Source of the DNA: an uncultured Pelagibacteraceae bacterium | GTDB taxonomy: Bacteria > Pseudomonadota > Alphaproteobacteria > Pelagibacterales > Pelagibacteraceae | Reading direction: 5' to 3' | NCBI GenBank assembly: GCA_902565385.1 | Contig: CACFEW010000002.1 | Coordinates: forward strand, 20,240-84,239 | Length of the DNA stretch: 64,000 nucleotides | In this document: piece after piece, positions 9,845 to 22,820 of the stretch | Layout of the letters: each line of letters opens with the position of its first letter | Numbering within the stretch: the stretch's first letter is position 1 | Notes under the pieces: model-generated | Database searches by the model: none | Told to the model about the DNA's origin: nothing | What the model saw: only the letters and a program-made list of their open reading frames with translations | Program-made: the position numbers and the translations under genes

Positions 9845-10868
9845 CTATTTTTCCTGCTTGTGCTAGATTTTCTAATGACTTGGACATCGTTATCATTCCA
9901 TCTTTGACTGCAGTCTGCATGATGCTTGGTATTTGGTGTATCTTTGCCTCTCGAATTAAGTTTTGAATTGGAGCATTACATTTCATGACTTCAAAAGCAC
10001 CTACTCGACCTAGTCCGTCCTTTGTTTTAAGTAATCTTTGGGTCACTACCATTTTAAGTGATGTTGATAATTGTGCTCTTATCTGAGCTTGTTGCTCTGG
10101 AGGAAATACGTCAATAATTCTGTTAATTGTATTGGGTGCTCCACTAGTATGAAGTGTTCCAAATACTAAATGTCCAGTTTCTGCAGCAGTTAAAGCTAAG
10201 CTTACGGTTTCTAAATCTCTCATCTCACCTACTAATATAACATCAGGGTCTTCTCTAAGAGCAGCTTTTAATGCACTTGCAAATGTTTGGGTTTGTTTTC
10301 CAACTTCTCTATGCGAGACTATACTTTTTTGGTCAGCATGAATAAATTCTACTGGATCCTCTACAGTAATAATATTAGCAGTTCTTGTTTTATTGATTTC
10401 ATTTACAATTGCAGCCAGGGTAGTTGATTTTCCCGATCCAGTTGGTCCAGTAACTAATACTAATCCTTTATGCATATCAATTATGTCATAAAGAACATCT
10501 GGCAAATCGAATTGGCCCATCTCTGGTATTTTACTTTCTACACGTCTTAATACCGCTGCTGGACCATTCAAAGTTTTATAAAAATTAGCCCTAAATCTTA
10601 ATCCACTTATAGTAACAGCAGAGTCTAATTCGTGAGTGTCTTGAAATTTTTTGGTTTCATGCTCATTGCAATTCGTAGTCATCATGTCGATGAGATCCTG
10701 CGGTTTAACCACAACATCTTTGACCATTACGATTTCTCCAGTTTGTCTATATGCTAATGGTGATCCTGATCTGATATGAAAATCTGAAATTTTTTTATTA
10801 TTTTTTGCTAATTCTTCTAATTTATCAAACATACTATTATTTTTATCTAGAAATTTATTTAAAGACAA
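9819..10868 (-). CDS. pilT: Type IV pilus retraction ATPase PilT
   Basis: Walker A GPTGSGKSTTLAA, ITVEDPVEFIH, ALREDPDVILVGEMRDLETVSLALTAAETGHLVFGTLHT. Confidence 0.95.
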   Translation of the reverse strand: MSLNKFLDKNNSMFDKLEELAKNNKKISDFHIRSGSPLAYRQTGEIVMVKDVVVKPQDLIDMMTTNCNEHETKKFQDTHELDSAVTISGLRFRANFYKTLNGPAAVLRRVESKIPEMGQFDLPDVLYDIIDMHKGLVLVTGPTGSGKSTTLAAIVNEINKTRTANIITVEDPVEFIHADQKSIVSHREVGKQTQTFASALKAALREDPDVILVGEMRDLETVSLALTAAETGHLVFGTLHTSGAPNTINRIIDVFPPEQQAQIRAQLSTSLKMVVTQRLLKTKDGLGRVGAFEVMKCNAPIQNLIREAKIHQIPSIMQTAVKDGMITMSKSLENLAQAGKIDANSAKEN

Positions 10869-10996
10869 GATTATACTTTTTTATAGTTTCCCAAAGAACT
10901 TTATTGCTCAATATGGTTAAAAAAACTGAGAATTTTCAACAAATTTTAGGTGATAAGCATGATGAAAATTTAGAAAAATTTATGTAAAAAACTCGG

Positions 10997-13321
10997 ATGG
11001 CTTATTTAAAAAAAATACTCATTATTTTTTTTCTGTTGTTTTACGCTTCTAGTACATTTGCAGCAATGGTAACTTTTAATCAAAGAACAACTGTCAACAC
11101 TAAAAGCGTTGGTGGTTCGGGAACTGGTTCAGATGATGATGACTATGGACTAGCTGCGGGTATAGAGTTTAATAAAGATGGAACAAAAATGTTTGTAAGT
11201 TATGCTCAGGTAGATGCTATGGAAACAGTTCCAAGACATATAGTTACATTTAATTTATCCACACCATACGACATATCCACAAAAACTTTTGCAGGTGACA
11301 GTGAGAGATGTGTATTTAACTTAGATACAGGAGATCAAGGCCAACAATTATATGACTTAGAAATAACTAGCGATGGAATGAAAATTTTAGTAGTTTCTAG
11401 ACGTAATGTTGCAAATAGAGATTTCGACAAAGCGTATGTGCTGAATTTAACTTCACCTTACGATATATCTTCTTGTACTCGTGCATCAGCAACTAATGAT
11501 CTTGATCATAATGATTTTCAAAACGGTAGTTTAGCTGGAGATAGAACTGATAATAACACCGGTAGATCAAATAATTTGGTTGAAGGTATCGAAATAAATA
11601 ATGATGGTACTAAATTATTTTTAATGTATAGAGATAATAATGGATCTGATGGTGTTGGGGGTAGATTATTAGAATATAATCTCTCAACTCCATATGATTT
11701 ATCAGAGTCGTCTTTATCTCTTGTTACTACAGCTGGAATTCAATTAAGTGAAAATGTCTCAACTGGTGCACATGGACCAACTTCTTTAAGATTTAGACCT
11801 GATGGAAAAAGATTATTTATTGTTAATCATGCTCATGGTGGAACTTCAAGAGTACTCCAAATTTCTTTGACAAATGCCTTTGATACATCATCATTTGTAA
11901 TAGATGGTAGTTTCGATATTGATAATTTATCAGCCTATGGAAACTCACAACCAAGAGGGATTGCATTTAGCTCAAATGGATTAAAAATGTATGTAACTAA
12001 GGATAGAAGCACAAATCCTAATGCTGGTCTTGATCAAGTTATTGAATATGATTTAGTTTGTCCTTTTAATATTATAGCTGGTAAATGTCCTTCAATTACT
12101 GAGAATAATGACAGACATAGTATTGCATTAGCTCAAATAGAAATTGCTAAAAGAACTATCGATCATTCAACTGATACTGCATTGAACCGATTAAAATGGA
12201 TTAGAAGAAATAAAGATAAACAAAATTTAACTAATTTAAATATTAATTTTAAATTTACTGATCAAAGATTAGCCTCTTTAACCGAAGCTGTTAAAACTTC
12301 TGCAGCAAAAAAGAAAAAGAAAGATAAAAAAGAAGATGTATTTTATTGGAGCGAGGGCAGTGTAGCAATTGGCAGAATTGGTGATACCAGTACTTCTTCT
12401 ACCAAAAAAATTGACACGGACGCAATTACAATTGGTGCAGATAAATTTACTGATGGAAATGGAATTAAAGGATGGGCATTTAGAATTGGTAGAAATAATG
12501 TTGATGTTGGAACTGCTGGAAGTAATTTAGATACCGATACTTATAACATTACCTTTTATTCAACTTCACCAATTGAAAATGATACTAAGTTCTTAGATAG
12601 TGTAATTGGTCTTGGTAAATTAAATTTTGATTTATTAACTGTGCTTGATGGAAAAAAATTAACAGCTGAAAGAGATGGTCGTCAGATATATGGAACGATT
12701 AGAATAAAGGATGAGATAAAAAAAGATAAACTTACTTTAATCCCTTCAGGTAGATTTGATATCGGTCATACTTACTTAAAGTCTTATAAAGAAAGTGGAT
12801 TAGGTGGTATTGATGTTGAAGGACAAAATATTACTTCTAAAAAAATTCGAGCTGGTCTTGCAGCTGTTGAGGATCTATCCAATGATAAATACGATATAAA
12901 AAGACATGGTAAAATCGAATACATTGCAGATATCGATCGGTCTTCTGATTTTAAATATACCTACGTCGGTGATAGCAGTGTAAATTTTAATGACACTTTG
13001 GACACAGGAGCTTTACATAACATTAGTGGTGAAATTGGTATTGATATTGTTTTACCTGACAGATTTAGTATTTTTTTAATCTATGAACGTAATCAAGCAT
13101 TAGGCTCAGGTCATACAGATAAATTGCATATTGCATTGGGTTATTTACCTAATAAGGAAACTAATTTTGCTTTTTCAATAGATGGATCTGATAATTTTAA
13201 ATCTAATTATGTTCTAAGCAAAAATATTAATGATTATAATATTGATTTAAAATTGACTAACGATTTAATGCGTCCCAAAGAATACGATGAAGTACTCTTT
13301 AATTTAAGGCGTAAGTTTTGA
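10997..13321 (+). CDS. Repeat (propeller-like) passenger fused to predicted outer-membrane beta-barrel (autotransporter-like)
   Basis: Signal peptide; five repeats around [SL]STPYD[IL]S (YNLSTPYDL etc.); Lys-rich linker; barrel-like C-terminus ending LRRKF. Confidence 0.65.
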   Translation: MAYLKKILIIFFLLFYASSTFAAMVTFNQRTTVNTKSVGGSGTGSDDDDYGLAAGIEFNKDGTKMFVSYAQVDAMETVPRHIVTFNLSTPYDISTKTFAGDSERCVFNLDTGDQGQQLYDLEITSDGMKILVVSRRNVANRDFDKAYVLNLTSPYDISSCTRASATNDLDHNDFQNGSLAGDRTDNNTGRSNNLVEGIEINNDGTKLFLMYRDNNGSDGVGGRLLEYNLSTPYDLSESSLSLVTTAGIQLSENVSTGAHGPTSLRFRPDGKRLFIVNHAHGGTSRVLQISLTNAFDTSSFVIDGSFDIDNLSAYGNSQPRGIAFSSNGLKMYVTKDRSTNPNAGLDQVIEYDLVCPFNIIAGKCPSITENNDRHSIALAQIEIAKRTIDHSTDTALNRLKWIRRNKDKQNLTNLNINFKFTDQRLASLTEAVKTSAAKKKKKDKKEDVFYWSEGSVAIGRIGDTSTSSTKKIDTDAITIGADKFTDGNGIKGWAFRIGRNNVDVGTAGSNLDTDTYNITFYSTSPIENDTKFLDSVIGLGKLNFDLLTVLDGKKLTAERDGRQIYGTIRIKDEIKKDKLTLIPSGRFDIGHTYLKSYKESGLGGIDVEGQNITSKKIRAGLAAVEDLSNDKYDIKRHGKIEYIADIDRSSDFKYTYVGDSSVNFNDTLDTGALHNISGEIGIDIVLPDRFSIFLIYERNQALGSGHTDKLHIALGYLPNKETNFAFSIDGSDNFKSNYVLSKNINDYNIDLKLTNDLMRPKEYDEVLFNLRRKF

Positions 13322-13357
13322 TTTAGAAAAAAATAATATATTACCCAAACAGCTTAA

Positions 13358-15136
13358 TTAAAATATCGATTTGTAATATAATTTAGCTTGAGCACCATAG
13401 GTTTCTTGACTTGAATAAAGACCATCTAAATTAATAGAAAATAAACTATTCTCTAGAGGTTGGAACTCATAATCTAAACCTACAGTAAGGATTATTTCTC
13501 TTGATAAATCATCATCTGGTTTATAGTTAGCTGAAACATTATTAACTTTAAACTCTTGAGTTTTTTCTAAGACTACTTGTCTATAATCAGCAAGCCAATT
13601 TAAATATAATTTTGATTTATCGTCAGTTAAAATCAGATATTCATCGTTTAATGCTACTGATGCGTTTATAAAATCCTTTTTTTCCCATTTGTAATATTTG
13701 CTTTCTTCGTGATTAGGGGTGAGACTGTAACCTAAAGAATAACTAAAGTCAGGTATCACATCATTTAAAAACTTAGCTCCTAAAAGAGCATCATAATTAA
13801 AATAATCATCTTCTATATCTAAAAATCCGCTAGTAGTTGTATTTGTAAGAATTCTTCTCGTACTTTTATTCAATGTTACACCCAAAAGAAAGAAGGTTTC
13901 AACATTGGAATTAAATTTAGTTTGTTTTTCATCTGAAAGAAAACCACCTGAGATACTAACACGATCTATATTATGATCTTTAGAAAATTCTTGCCTTCCA
14001 GTTTCAATCAAAAATATTTGATTTGAGTTTTCTCCAGGTTGAATAATATTTGCTCCAGCTTTCAAATTATTATGTTCTAACCTTAATGATTTCTTTTCTC
14101 CTTGTCTTCGCTCAAAAGATGAGAATACCTCTGACCAACTATCATTTTGATTTAAATATTGTTCACTTCTTTTAAATTTGATAATTGACTTTCTTAAATT
14201 AATCGATTTTTGTCCAAGTATTTCATCTAAAATTTCATTTCCTCCTTGTCCTACAGAACCAGCAGAACCTTTAACAATGACGTTTCCATCAAGATCTTCT
14301 AAGTCAAAAGTACCCTCTGTTTCATAATAATATGATTGTCCTGCACCATGTTGAATTCTTAATTTATTTCCTGTCCCATCAGAGTCGATTAAACCGATTA
14401 CTTTACCACCATCTTTTAGAGTAACAGTGTTATTATTACCAACAATATAAATAGATTTAGATGAGGGACTGTTTCTGTTTTCAATTGTCCCTGAGTTGGT
14501 TAATGTAGAACTAGTATCGATTGCTATTGTTGGAGTATCTTGAGTATTATAAATATTTCCTGTGCTGGAATTTGTGATAGTTGCATCTTCCGCAAGTTCA
14601 CCGCCAGACTGATAGATATAAATTGCTCTTTGAGAAGAACTTCCCTCTGCTTTAATTGTACCATGATTTGTAATTGTCAGTCCTGTTGCAGCCTCTGTGG
14701 CTGTAGATTGTTGAACAATTGTATTACTAGTACCACTTATCGTAGCTCCCTTATTATTTGTAATCGTTGGATTTTGTGTATCTCGTAAATTAACAGCCTT
14801 AGAACCATTTCCTATAAGAGATCCAGAGTTCGTCAATGTAAAGCCAGATGTTTCTCTAACATAAATTACATTTGCTTTACCTTCAATGGTTGCGTTTTCT
14901 TCAATAACCACTGTAGCATTATCAATTTCTGGATTATAACCTTTAACAATTCTGTCTAATGCAGCGTTTTGGAGAGCAAATCCAGATTTGATAGTTAAAG
15001 TTGAGCTAGCTTGTAAGGTTTGTTGTGTAGTAGTATCCTCTGCTATATTAACATCAGCACTATTTGCATTTTTTATTAAAAAAACAAAAATTAGTAAAAA
15101 AAAAATATTTGATAAGTGCTTTAAATTTTTACACAT
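13358..15136 (-). CDS. Autotransporter-like surface protein with beta-helix passenger
   Basis: Signal peptide; repeated TLTNSGTI / LTITNHGTIKA / FTLTNSGSLIG units; C-terminal beta barrel ending KLYYKSIF. Confidence 0.8.
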   Translation of the reverse strand: MCKNLKHLSNIFFLLIFVFLIKNANSADVNIAEDTTTQQTLQASSTLTIKSGFALQNAALDRIVKGYNPEIDNATVVIEENATIEGKANVIYVRETSGFTLTNSGSLIGNGSKAVNLRDTQNPTITNNKGATISGTSNTIVQQSTATEAATGLTITNHGTIKAEGSSSQRAIYIYQSGGELAEDATITNSSTGNIYNTQDTPTIAIDTSSTLTNSGTIENRNSPSSKSIYIVGNNNTVTLKDGGKVIGLIDSDGTGNKLRIQHGAGQSYYYETEGTFDLEDLDGNVIVKGSAGSVGQGGNEILDEILGQKSINLRKSIIKFKRSEQYLNQNDSWSEVFSSFERRQGEKKSLRLEHNNLKAGANIIQPGENSNQIFLIETGRQEFSKDHNIDRVSISGGFLSDEKQTKFNSNVETFFLLGVTLNKSTRRILTNTTTSGFLDIEDDYFNYDALLGAKFLNDVIPDFSYSLGYSLTPNHEESKYYKWEKKDFINASVALNDEYLILTDDKSKLYLNWLADYRQVVLEKTQEFKVNNVSANYKPDDDLSREIILTVGLDYEFQPLENSLFSINLDGLYSSQETYGAQAKLYYKSIF

Positions 15137-15292
15137 AGAAGCGATTTATAGTAAATTTAGCCTTAATTTTCATCTTTTAAGTTTAATTGAAAAGGCTCTA
15201 ATTTGTAAGTTTTATCTATTAAATTGTTAAATATTCAATTACTCCAAGTTATTCGATTATACTCACAAACATTTTGATCTTTTTCCTGTAAA

Positions 15293-17397
<2,105 letters not shown>

Positions 17398-17398
17398 A

Positions 17399-18730
17399 TT
17401 ATCTAATTTTTCTCAAAATAATATTAACACATTTATTAAGAAGTCTTTTATTTTCACTTTCTCCCATAATTCTTATTTTTGACTCTGTTCCCGATTTTCG
17501 TACAAGAATTCTACCATTACCTTTTATTAATTTTGAAGCTAGCTTAATAGATTTCTTAATTTCAGGTTTATTGATAATATTTTTATTTTTTACCTCAATA
17601 TTTTTAAGTAATTGTGGGGTTTTCTTAAATTTTTCAAAAAATTCACTGGCTCTTTTTCCCTTTCTAAGAGCAAATAAAGCCTCCAAGGCTACAAGCAAAC
17701 CATCTCCTGTGGTTGCAAATTTACCTAGAATAATATGTCCTGATTGTTCTCCACCTAAATTAAAATTATTTTTTTTCATTAACTCTTTTACATATCTGTC
17801 CCCAACATTAGCACGTATAAATTTTATTCCTTTTTTTTTGAAATACTTTTCAAGGCCGTAATTGGACATTAATGTTCCGACTACCCCACCTCTTAACATT
17901 TTTTTATTTTTCCACCTTGATGCTAATGCAGCAATAATTTGGTCACCATCTATAATGTTACTTTTTTCATCACACATAATTATTCTATCTGCATCACCAT
18001 CTAATGAAATGCCTATATGAGCCTTATATTTTTTGACTGCAGATTTTATCTTTTCAGGAAATGTAGAGCCACAATTTTTGTTAATATTTAATCCGTTAGG
18101 ATTAACTCCTATTGCAATCACCTTAGCTCCCAAAGATTTTAATAATTCAGGTCCAGCTTTGTACCCCGCTCCATTTGCACAATCAATTACAATTCTAAGT
18201 CCTCTTAAATTAAATTCTTTAGTAAAATTTTTTTTTAATATCTTGATGTAATCATCTGTTCCTGTCTCTAATCTTTTTACTCTACCTAGTTTCTCAGGTT
18301 TCGAGAGATTCTTAACAATCTTTTTGTCTATTAAACTCTCAATTTTTTTTTCTATTTTATCTGACAGTTTCATGCCATCGGGTCCAAATAGTTTTAATCC
18401 ATTATCATTATGAGGATTATGTGAAGCTGTAATCATAATTCCCATATTAGCCTTCATAGCTTTTGTGAGCATTGCTAAACCATTTGTAGGTAAAGGTCCT
18501 AAAGTGTATACATGCATTCCTGCTGATGCCAATCCCGATACAAGAGCTGGTTCTAAAGTGTATCCAGATAATCTAGTATCTTTTGCTATTATTGCAGTTT
18601 GTTTTCTTTTTTTTTGAGATTTAAAATATGTTCCACTTGCTAAGCCAAATTTAAAAAACATATCTCCATTTATATTTTCACTATTGATAGCCCCCCTAAT
18701 ACCGTCAGTGCCAAAATATTTTTTTGTCAT
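17399..18730 (-). CDS. glmM: Phosphoglucosamine mutase
   Basis: YFGTDGIRG, MITASHNPHNDNGLKLFGPDG, SLDGDADR, GGEQSGH. Confidence 0.97.
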   Translation of the reverse strand: MTKKYFGTDGIRGAINSENINGDMFFKFGLASGTYFKSQKKRKQTAIIAKDTRLSGYTLEPALVSGLASAGMHVYTLGPLPTNGLAMLTKAMKANMGIMITASHNPHNDNGLKLFGPDGMKLSDKIEKKIESLIDKKIVKNLSKPEKLGRVKRLETGTDDYIKILKKNFTKEFNLRGLRIVIDCANGAGYKAGPELLKSLGAKVIAIGVNPNGLNINKNCGSTFPEKIKSAVKKYKAHIGISLDGDADRIIMCDEKSNIIDGDQIIAALASRWKNKKMLRGGVVGTLMSNYGLEKYFKKKGIKFIRANVGDRYVKELMKKNNFNLGGEQSGHIILGKFATTGDGLLVALEALFALRKGKRASEFFEKFKKTPQLLKNIEVKNKNIINKPEIKKSIKLASKLIKGNGRILVRKSGTESKIRIMGESENKRLLNKCVNIILRKIR

Positions 18731-19785
18731 TAATTATTTATAATATTCTTAAAGATCTTTAATCCCTGTATTGTTTCATTAACATCATGAATTCTTAAAA
18801 TTTGAACCCCTTGCATCATGAGATATATTGATGATGCTATTGTTCCCCCGTTTCTGAATTTACTATCATTTTTTCCAGATAACTCCTTAATAAATCTTTT
18901 TCTTGAATTGCCCACAAGTATAGGAAAACCAAGAGAATGGAAAATAGAAATATTGCGTATCAAATTCATATTATGTTTCAAATTTTTTCCAAAACCTATA
19001 CCAGGATCTAGAATAATTTTATTGTGTTTAATACCCTTCGATCTTAGAAGTTTTATTTTTTTTTCAAAAAAATCGTATATGTCTAGTAACACATTTTTAT
19101 ATCTAGGGTTTTTTTGCATGTTTTCAGGAGTTCCTTGTGAATGCTGAATTACAAATGGTACTTTATATTTCTTTAATGTATCTAAAGTTTGAGTGTCAAA
19201 TTCTAATCCTGAGACATCATTAATTAATTTAACTCCTAAATCTATTCCTTTAATCATAATTCTAGACTTTCTGGTATCTAAAGAAATCGGTATTTTTTTT
19301 TTTATTAACGATTTTAAAATTTTCTCAATTCTTTGCCATTCTAAATTTTCTTTAATTACTTTTGATCCTGGGCGTGTCGACTCACCACCAATATCAATCA
19401 AATTTGCACCGCAGTTGAATAAACTAATCGCATGATTAATTCCTTTTTTTTTTGAATTAAATTTCCCACCATCTGAGAAGCTATCAGGTGTCAAGTTTAA
19501 GACACCCATAATATTAGGTATTTTACGAAAATCTAAATTTGAAAAATTTTTTTTTTTTGATTTAATTTTTTTTAAATCGGAGTTAATTTTTCTTTTAATT
19601 AATTTAGGCAAATATTTTATTTGATTAACAAATATCTTTTTTTTTGAGTTTCTTGTTATTATCTCTATTTGATCAAATGAAATTTCTTTGATCCCGTTAA
19701 GTGGTATAGTTTCATTTTTATTAACTAATTTTTTTGAGTTATTTCCATAGTAGAGATTACACAATCTTGTGTAATATCTAGACAT
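18730..19785 (-). CDS. folP: Dihydropteroate synthase
   Basis: NIMGVLNLTPDSFSDGGKF, LIDIGGESTRPGS, ILDPGIGFGK. Confidence 0.96.
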   Translation of the reverse strand: MSRYYTRLCNLYYGNNSKKLVNKNETIPLNGIKEISFDQIEIITRNSKKKIFVNQIKYLPKLIKRKINSDLKKIKSKKKNFSNLDFRKIPNIMGVLNLTPDSFSDGGKFNSKKKGINHAISLFNCGANLIDIGGESTRPGSKVIKENLEWQRIEKILKSLIKKKIPISLDTRKSRIMIKGIDLGVKLINDVSGLEFDTQTLDTLKKYKVPFVIQHSQGTPENMQKNPRYKNVLLDIYDFFEKKIKLLRSKGIKHNKIILDPGIGFGKNLKHNMNLIRNISIFHSLGFPILVGNSRKRFIKELSGKNDSKFRNGGTIASSIYLMMQGVQILRIHDVNETIQGLKIFKNIINN

Positions 19786-19790
19786 TAAGA

Positions 19791-21692
19791 TTAATGAACA
19801 ATTTTAGGTTTAAGTCCCATTGCACCTAAAGCAGAGCTTTTATCATCATCAACTTTTAGATCTTGTTTATCAGCAGGGTATATATTTTTAGTAATTATAT
19901 TTTCGATTTCTTCACCTGTTAATGTTTCATATGTCATAAGAGCTTTTGCAATTTTATGTAAATCATCAATTTTTTCTGTTAATATTTCTTTAGCTTTATT
20001 ATAGCCCTCATCAACTAATTTTCTGATTTCTTTATCTATCTTTTGAGCTACCTCCTCAGAAACTGATTGTGTTTGAGTTACAGATCTTCCCAAGAAAACT
20101 TCTTCTTGATTTTCACCATACTCAACTGGACCCATTTCTTCACTCATACCATATTTTGTAACCATGGCTCTTGCAAGTTGAGTTGCTTGATTTATATCTG
20201 AACCACTTCCTCCACCTGCGCCCGTTGAAATATTATCTTTTCCAAAAATTACTTCCTCTGCCACTCTTCCTCCAAAACAGACTGCTAATCTTGCTTTCAA
20301 GTATTTGATTGAATGACCATGTTTGTCTCTTTCAGGTAAATTCATTACCATTCCTAAAGCTCGACCTCTAGGTATAATTGTTGCTTTATGTATTGGATCG
20401 TAACTAGGCATATTAAAAGAAACTAAAGCATGTCCGCCTTCATGATATGCTGTTAATTTCTTCTCATCTTCAGTCATAACCATTGATCGTCTTTCAGCTC
20501 CCATCATTACTTTATCTTTTGCTTCTTCAAATTCGTTTAAAGTAACAATTCTTTTATTTTTTCTAGCTGCTAATAATGCAGACTCATTTACTAAATTAGC
20601 AAGATCAGCACCCGAAAATCCAGGAGTTCCTCTTGCTATAGTTCTTAAATTTACATCGGGAGCCATCTTGATTTTTTTAACATGAACTTTAAGGATTTTT
20701 TCTCTTCCGATTATATCTGGATTAGAAACTACAACTTGTCTATCAAATCTACCAGGTCTTAATAATGCAGGATCAAGAACATCTGGCCTGTTGGTTGCTG
20801 CAATTATAATGACACCTTCATTAGTGTCAAAACCATCCATCTCAACAAGAAGCTGATTAAGGGTTTGTTCTCTTTCATCGTTACCTCCGCCTAGACCTGC
20901 GCCTCGACTTCTTCCAACAGCGTCAATTTCATCAATAAAAATTATACAAGGCGAATTTTTTTTTCCTTGCTCGAACATGTCTCTCACTCTTGATGCTCCC
21001 ACACCAACGAACATTTCTACGAAATCTGATCCAGATATAGTAAAGAAAGGAACACCTGCTTCACCAGCAATTGCCCTAGCTAATAAAGTTTTACCTGTAC
21101 CTGGCGGACCGACAAGAAGCGCACCTCTAGGTATTTTTCCACCTAACCTACTAAATTTTTTTGGATCTTTTAAAAACTCAACAATTTCTTCAACTTCTTC
21201 TTTTGCTTCTTCTACTCCTGCAACATCATTAAAGGTTACTTTACCTTTCATTTCATTCATCATTTTTGCTTTAGATCTTCCAAAGCCCATCGCTCCACCT
21301 TTACCGCCTTGCATTTGTCTCATAAAGAAAATCCAAACTGCTATTAACAATAACATTGGAAACCATGAAAGTAGGACACCAAATAATGAAGGCATCTTTT
21401 CCTCTATAGGTGCCGCTGATATACTTACACCCTTCTCAGAAAGTTTTTCTATCAAATTAGGATCATTCGGTGAATAAGTTTTAAAGCTTTTACCATTAGC
21501 ATACACACCATTTATATTGTTTCCTTGAATCTCAACTTTTAATACCTCTCCTTGTTCTACAGAATCCAAAAATTCTGAGAAAATTACCTCATTAGAACTT
21601 CTAATATTTGATTGAGGATTCTTAAACATATTGTAAAGACCAATCGTTAAAAAAACGATTATTGCCCACATTGCTAAGTTTTTCAGATTCAT
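19791..21692 (-). CDS. ftsH: ATP-dependent zinc metalloprotease FtsH
   Basis: [25 protein letters not shown]-region, HEGGHA zinc motif. Confidence 0.98.
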   Translation of the reverse strand: MNLKNLAMWAIIVFLTIGLYNMFKNPQSNIRSSNEVIFSEFLDSVEQGEVLKVEIQGNNINGVYANGKSFKTYSPNDPNLIEKLSEKGVSISAAPIEEKMPSLFGVLLSWFPMLLLIAVWIFFMRQMQGGKGGAMGFGRSKAKMMNEMKGKVTFNDVAGVEEAKEEVEEIVEFLKDPKKFSRLGGKIPRGALLVGPPGTGKTLLARAIAGEAGVPFFTISGSDFVEMFVGVGASRVRDMFEQGKKNSPCIIFIDEIDAVGRSRGAGLGGGNDEREQTLNQLLVEMDGFDTNEGVIIIAATNRPDVLDPALLRPGRFDRQVVVSNPDIIGREKILKVHVKKIKMAPDVNLRTIARGTPGFSGADLANLVNESALLAARKNKRIVTLNEFEEAKDKVMMGAERRSMVMTEDEKKLTAYHEGGHALVSFNMPSYDPIHKATIIPRGRALGMVMNLPERDKHGHSIKYLKARLAVCFGGRVAEEVIFGKDNISTGAGGGSGSDINQATQLARAMVTKYGMSEEMGPVEYGENQEEVFLGRSVTQTQSVSEEVAQKIDKEIRKLVDEGYNKAKEILTEKIDDLHKIAKALMTYETLTGEEIENIITKNIYPADKQDLKVDDDKSSALGAMGLKPKIVH

Positions 21693-21734
21693 GCTTATAA
21701 GATAAGAATTATTATTGATTTAACAAGTCTATTT

Positions 21735-22820
21735 TTAGCCTTCTTTTGTCAAAATCACAGTATGATTTACCATCTTAATGACGCATCCTCCTAATGTTTC
21801 TTTTCTTAGGTTCCGCTCTTTAATTTTATTCAAAATATTCTCTATTTTTTTACCTCTCACAAAATTAGGCTTTTTTCCAACTAAATGAATTAAATCAGAG
21901 AAAGATCTAAAAATAATCTCGTGTGAATTGTCAAAAAAATTTTCTTTTAATATAAGTTGATTTTTTTCATAGTTAAAAATTGAGTTCACTCTCTTATTCT
22001 TTTCAACATAAAACTTTATTGATTGGTCCGACTTTTTTAAATTTTCTATTGTTAATTGAAATTTTTTCTTGTCAAGGCCGAAACTCGCAAATTCCTTAAT
22101 AAAGTTTCTTATTTTAATTCTATTGAATTTAATATCATCATTGGTTGGATCATCTACATAAAAATTAAATATAAATTTTGATAAAAATATTAGATCTTTT
22201 TTGTCAAATTTTATCAAAGGTCTAATTAAGTTTATATTTTTAATTTTAGTGTTTATTCCAAGTGATACAAGTCCTTTTAGACCACTCCCTCTAGCCATTC
22301 TTAGAAAAAAGTTTTCAATTAAATCATCCGTGTGATGACCTAAAATTAGGTTACTAATTTTAAGTTTTTTACATTTAGAAAATAAAAGCTCATATCTTTT
22401 ACTCCTGGCTAAGGATTGAATATTGCTCGTAGGTTTTTTTCCCCTCCAATTAAGAACTTGAGAATTGATTTTTATAGATTTAAGAATACTTCTTACTTTT
22501 TGAGCTTCGTAAGTAGACTCTTTTCTAAGCTTATGATCTACAATAAAATACCTTGGATTTAAGTTTTTTTTTAAAGAGTATACTTTTGTTAAAAAAGCTA
22601 AAGCTAAACTATCTGCCCCCCCAGATACCGCAACTATGAAATTACTATCTATTTTGAATGATTTTTCAAATTTATTAAAAATTTTATTTACTCTTTGATT
22701 TAAAAGTCTGGGTTTATAAATGTTAGGAATTTTTTTTCTTACACTCAAATTTTTGAGACTCATACTTTGCTTTTTGAATAACAGACTGATTTGCATCTGG
22801 GTATTGTTTTTCAACACCAC
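21735..22820 (-). CDS. tilS: tRNA(Ile)-lysidine synthase
   Basis: VAVSGGADSLALAFL, NLILGHHTDDLIENFFLRMARGSGLKGL; true start probably inside the ORF (MSLKN, ~22763). Confidence 0.92.
   Translation of the reverse strand: MVLKNNTQMQISLLFKKQSMSLKNLSVRKKIPNIYKPRLLNQRVNKIFNKFEKSFKIDSNFIVAVSGGADSLALAFLTKVYSLKKNLNPRYFIVDHKLRKESTYEAQKVRSILKSIKINSQVLNWRGKKPTSNIQSLARSKRYELLFSKCKKLKISNLILGHHTDDLIENFFLRMARGSGLKGLVSLGINTKIKNINLIRPLIKFDKKDLIFLSKFIFNFYVDDPTNDDIKFNRIKIRNFIKEFASFGLDKKKFQLTIENLKKSDQSIKFYVEKNKRVNSIFNYEKNQLILKENFFDNSHEIIFRSFSDLIHLVGKKPNFVRGKKIENILNKIKERNLRKETLGGCVIKMVNHTVILTKEG

Noticed and set aside
10805-10987. 60-aa plus ORF upstream of the autotransporter-like gene (contains MVKKTENFQQILGDKHDENLEKFM)
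   Set aside because: First half is antisense to pilT; the 24-codon remainder may be a vestige but cannot be supported
14540-15230. Plus-strand ORFs 14540-14788 and 14988-15230
   Set aside because: Antisense to the beta-helix repeats; Cys/Ser-rich shadow translation
20977-21477. 166-aa plus ORF antisense to ftsH
   Set aside because: Shadow frame of the highly conserved FtsH coding strand
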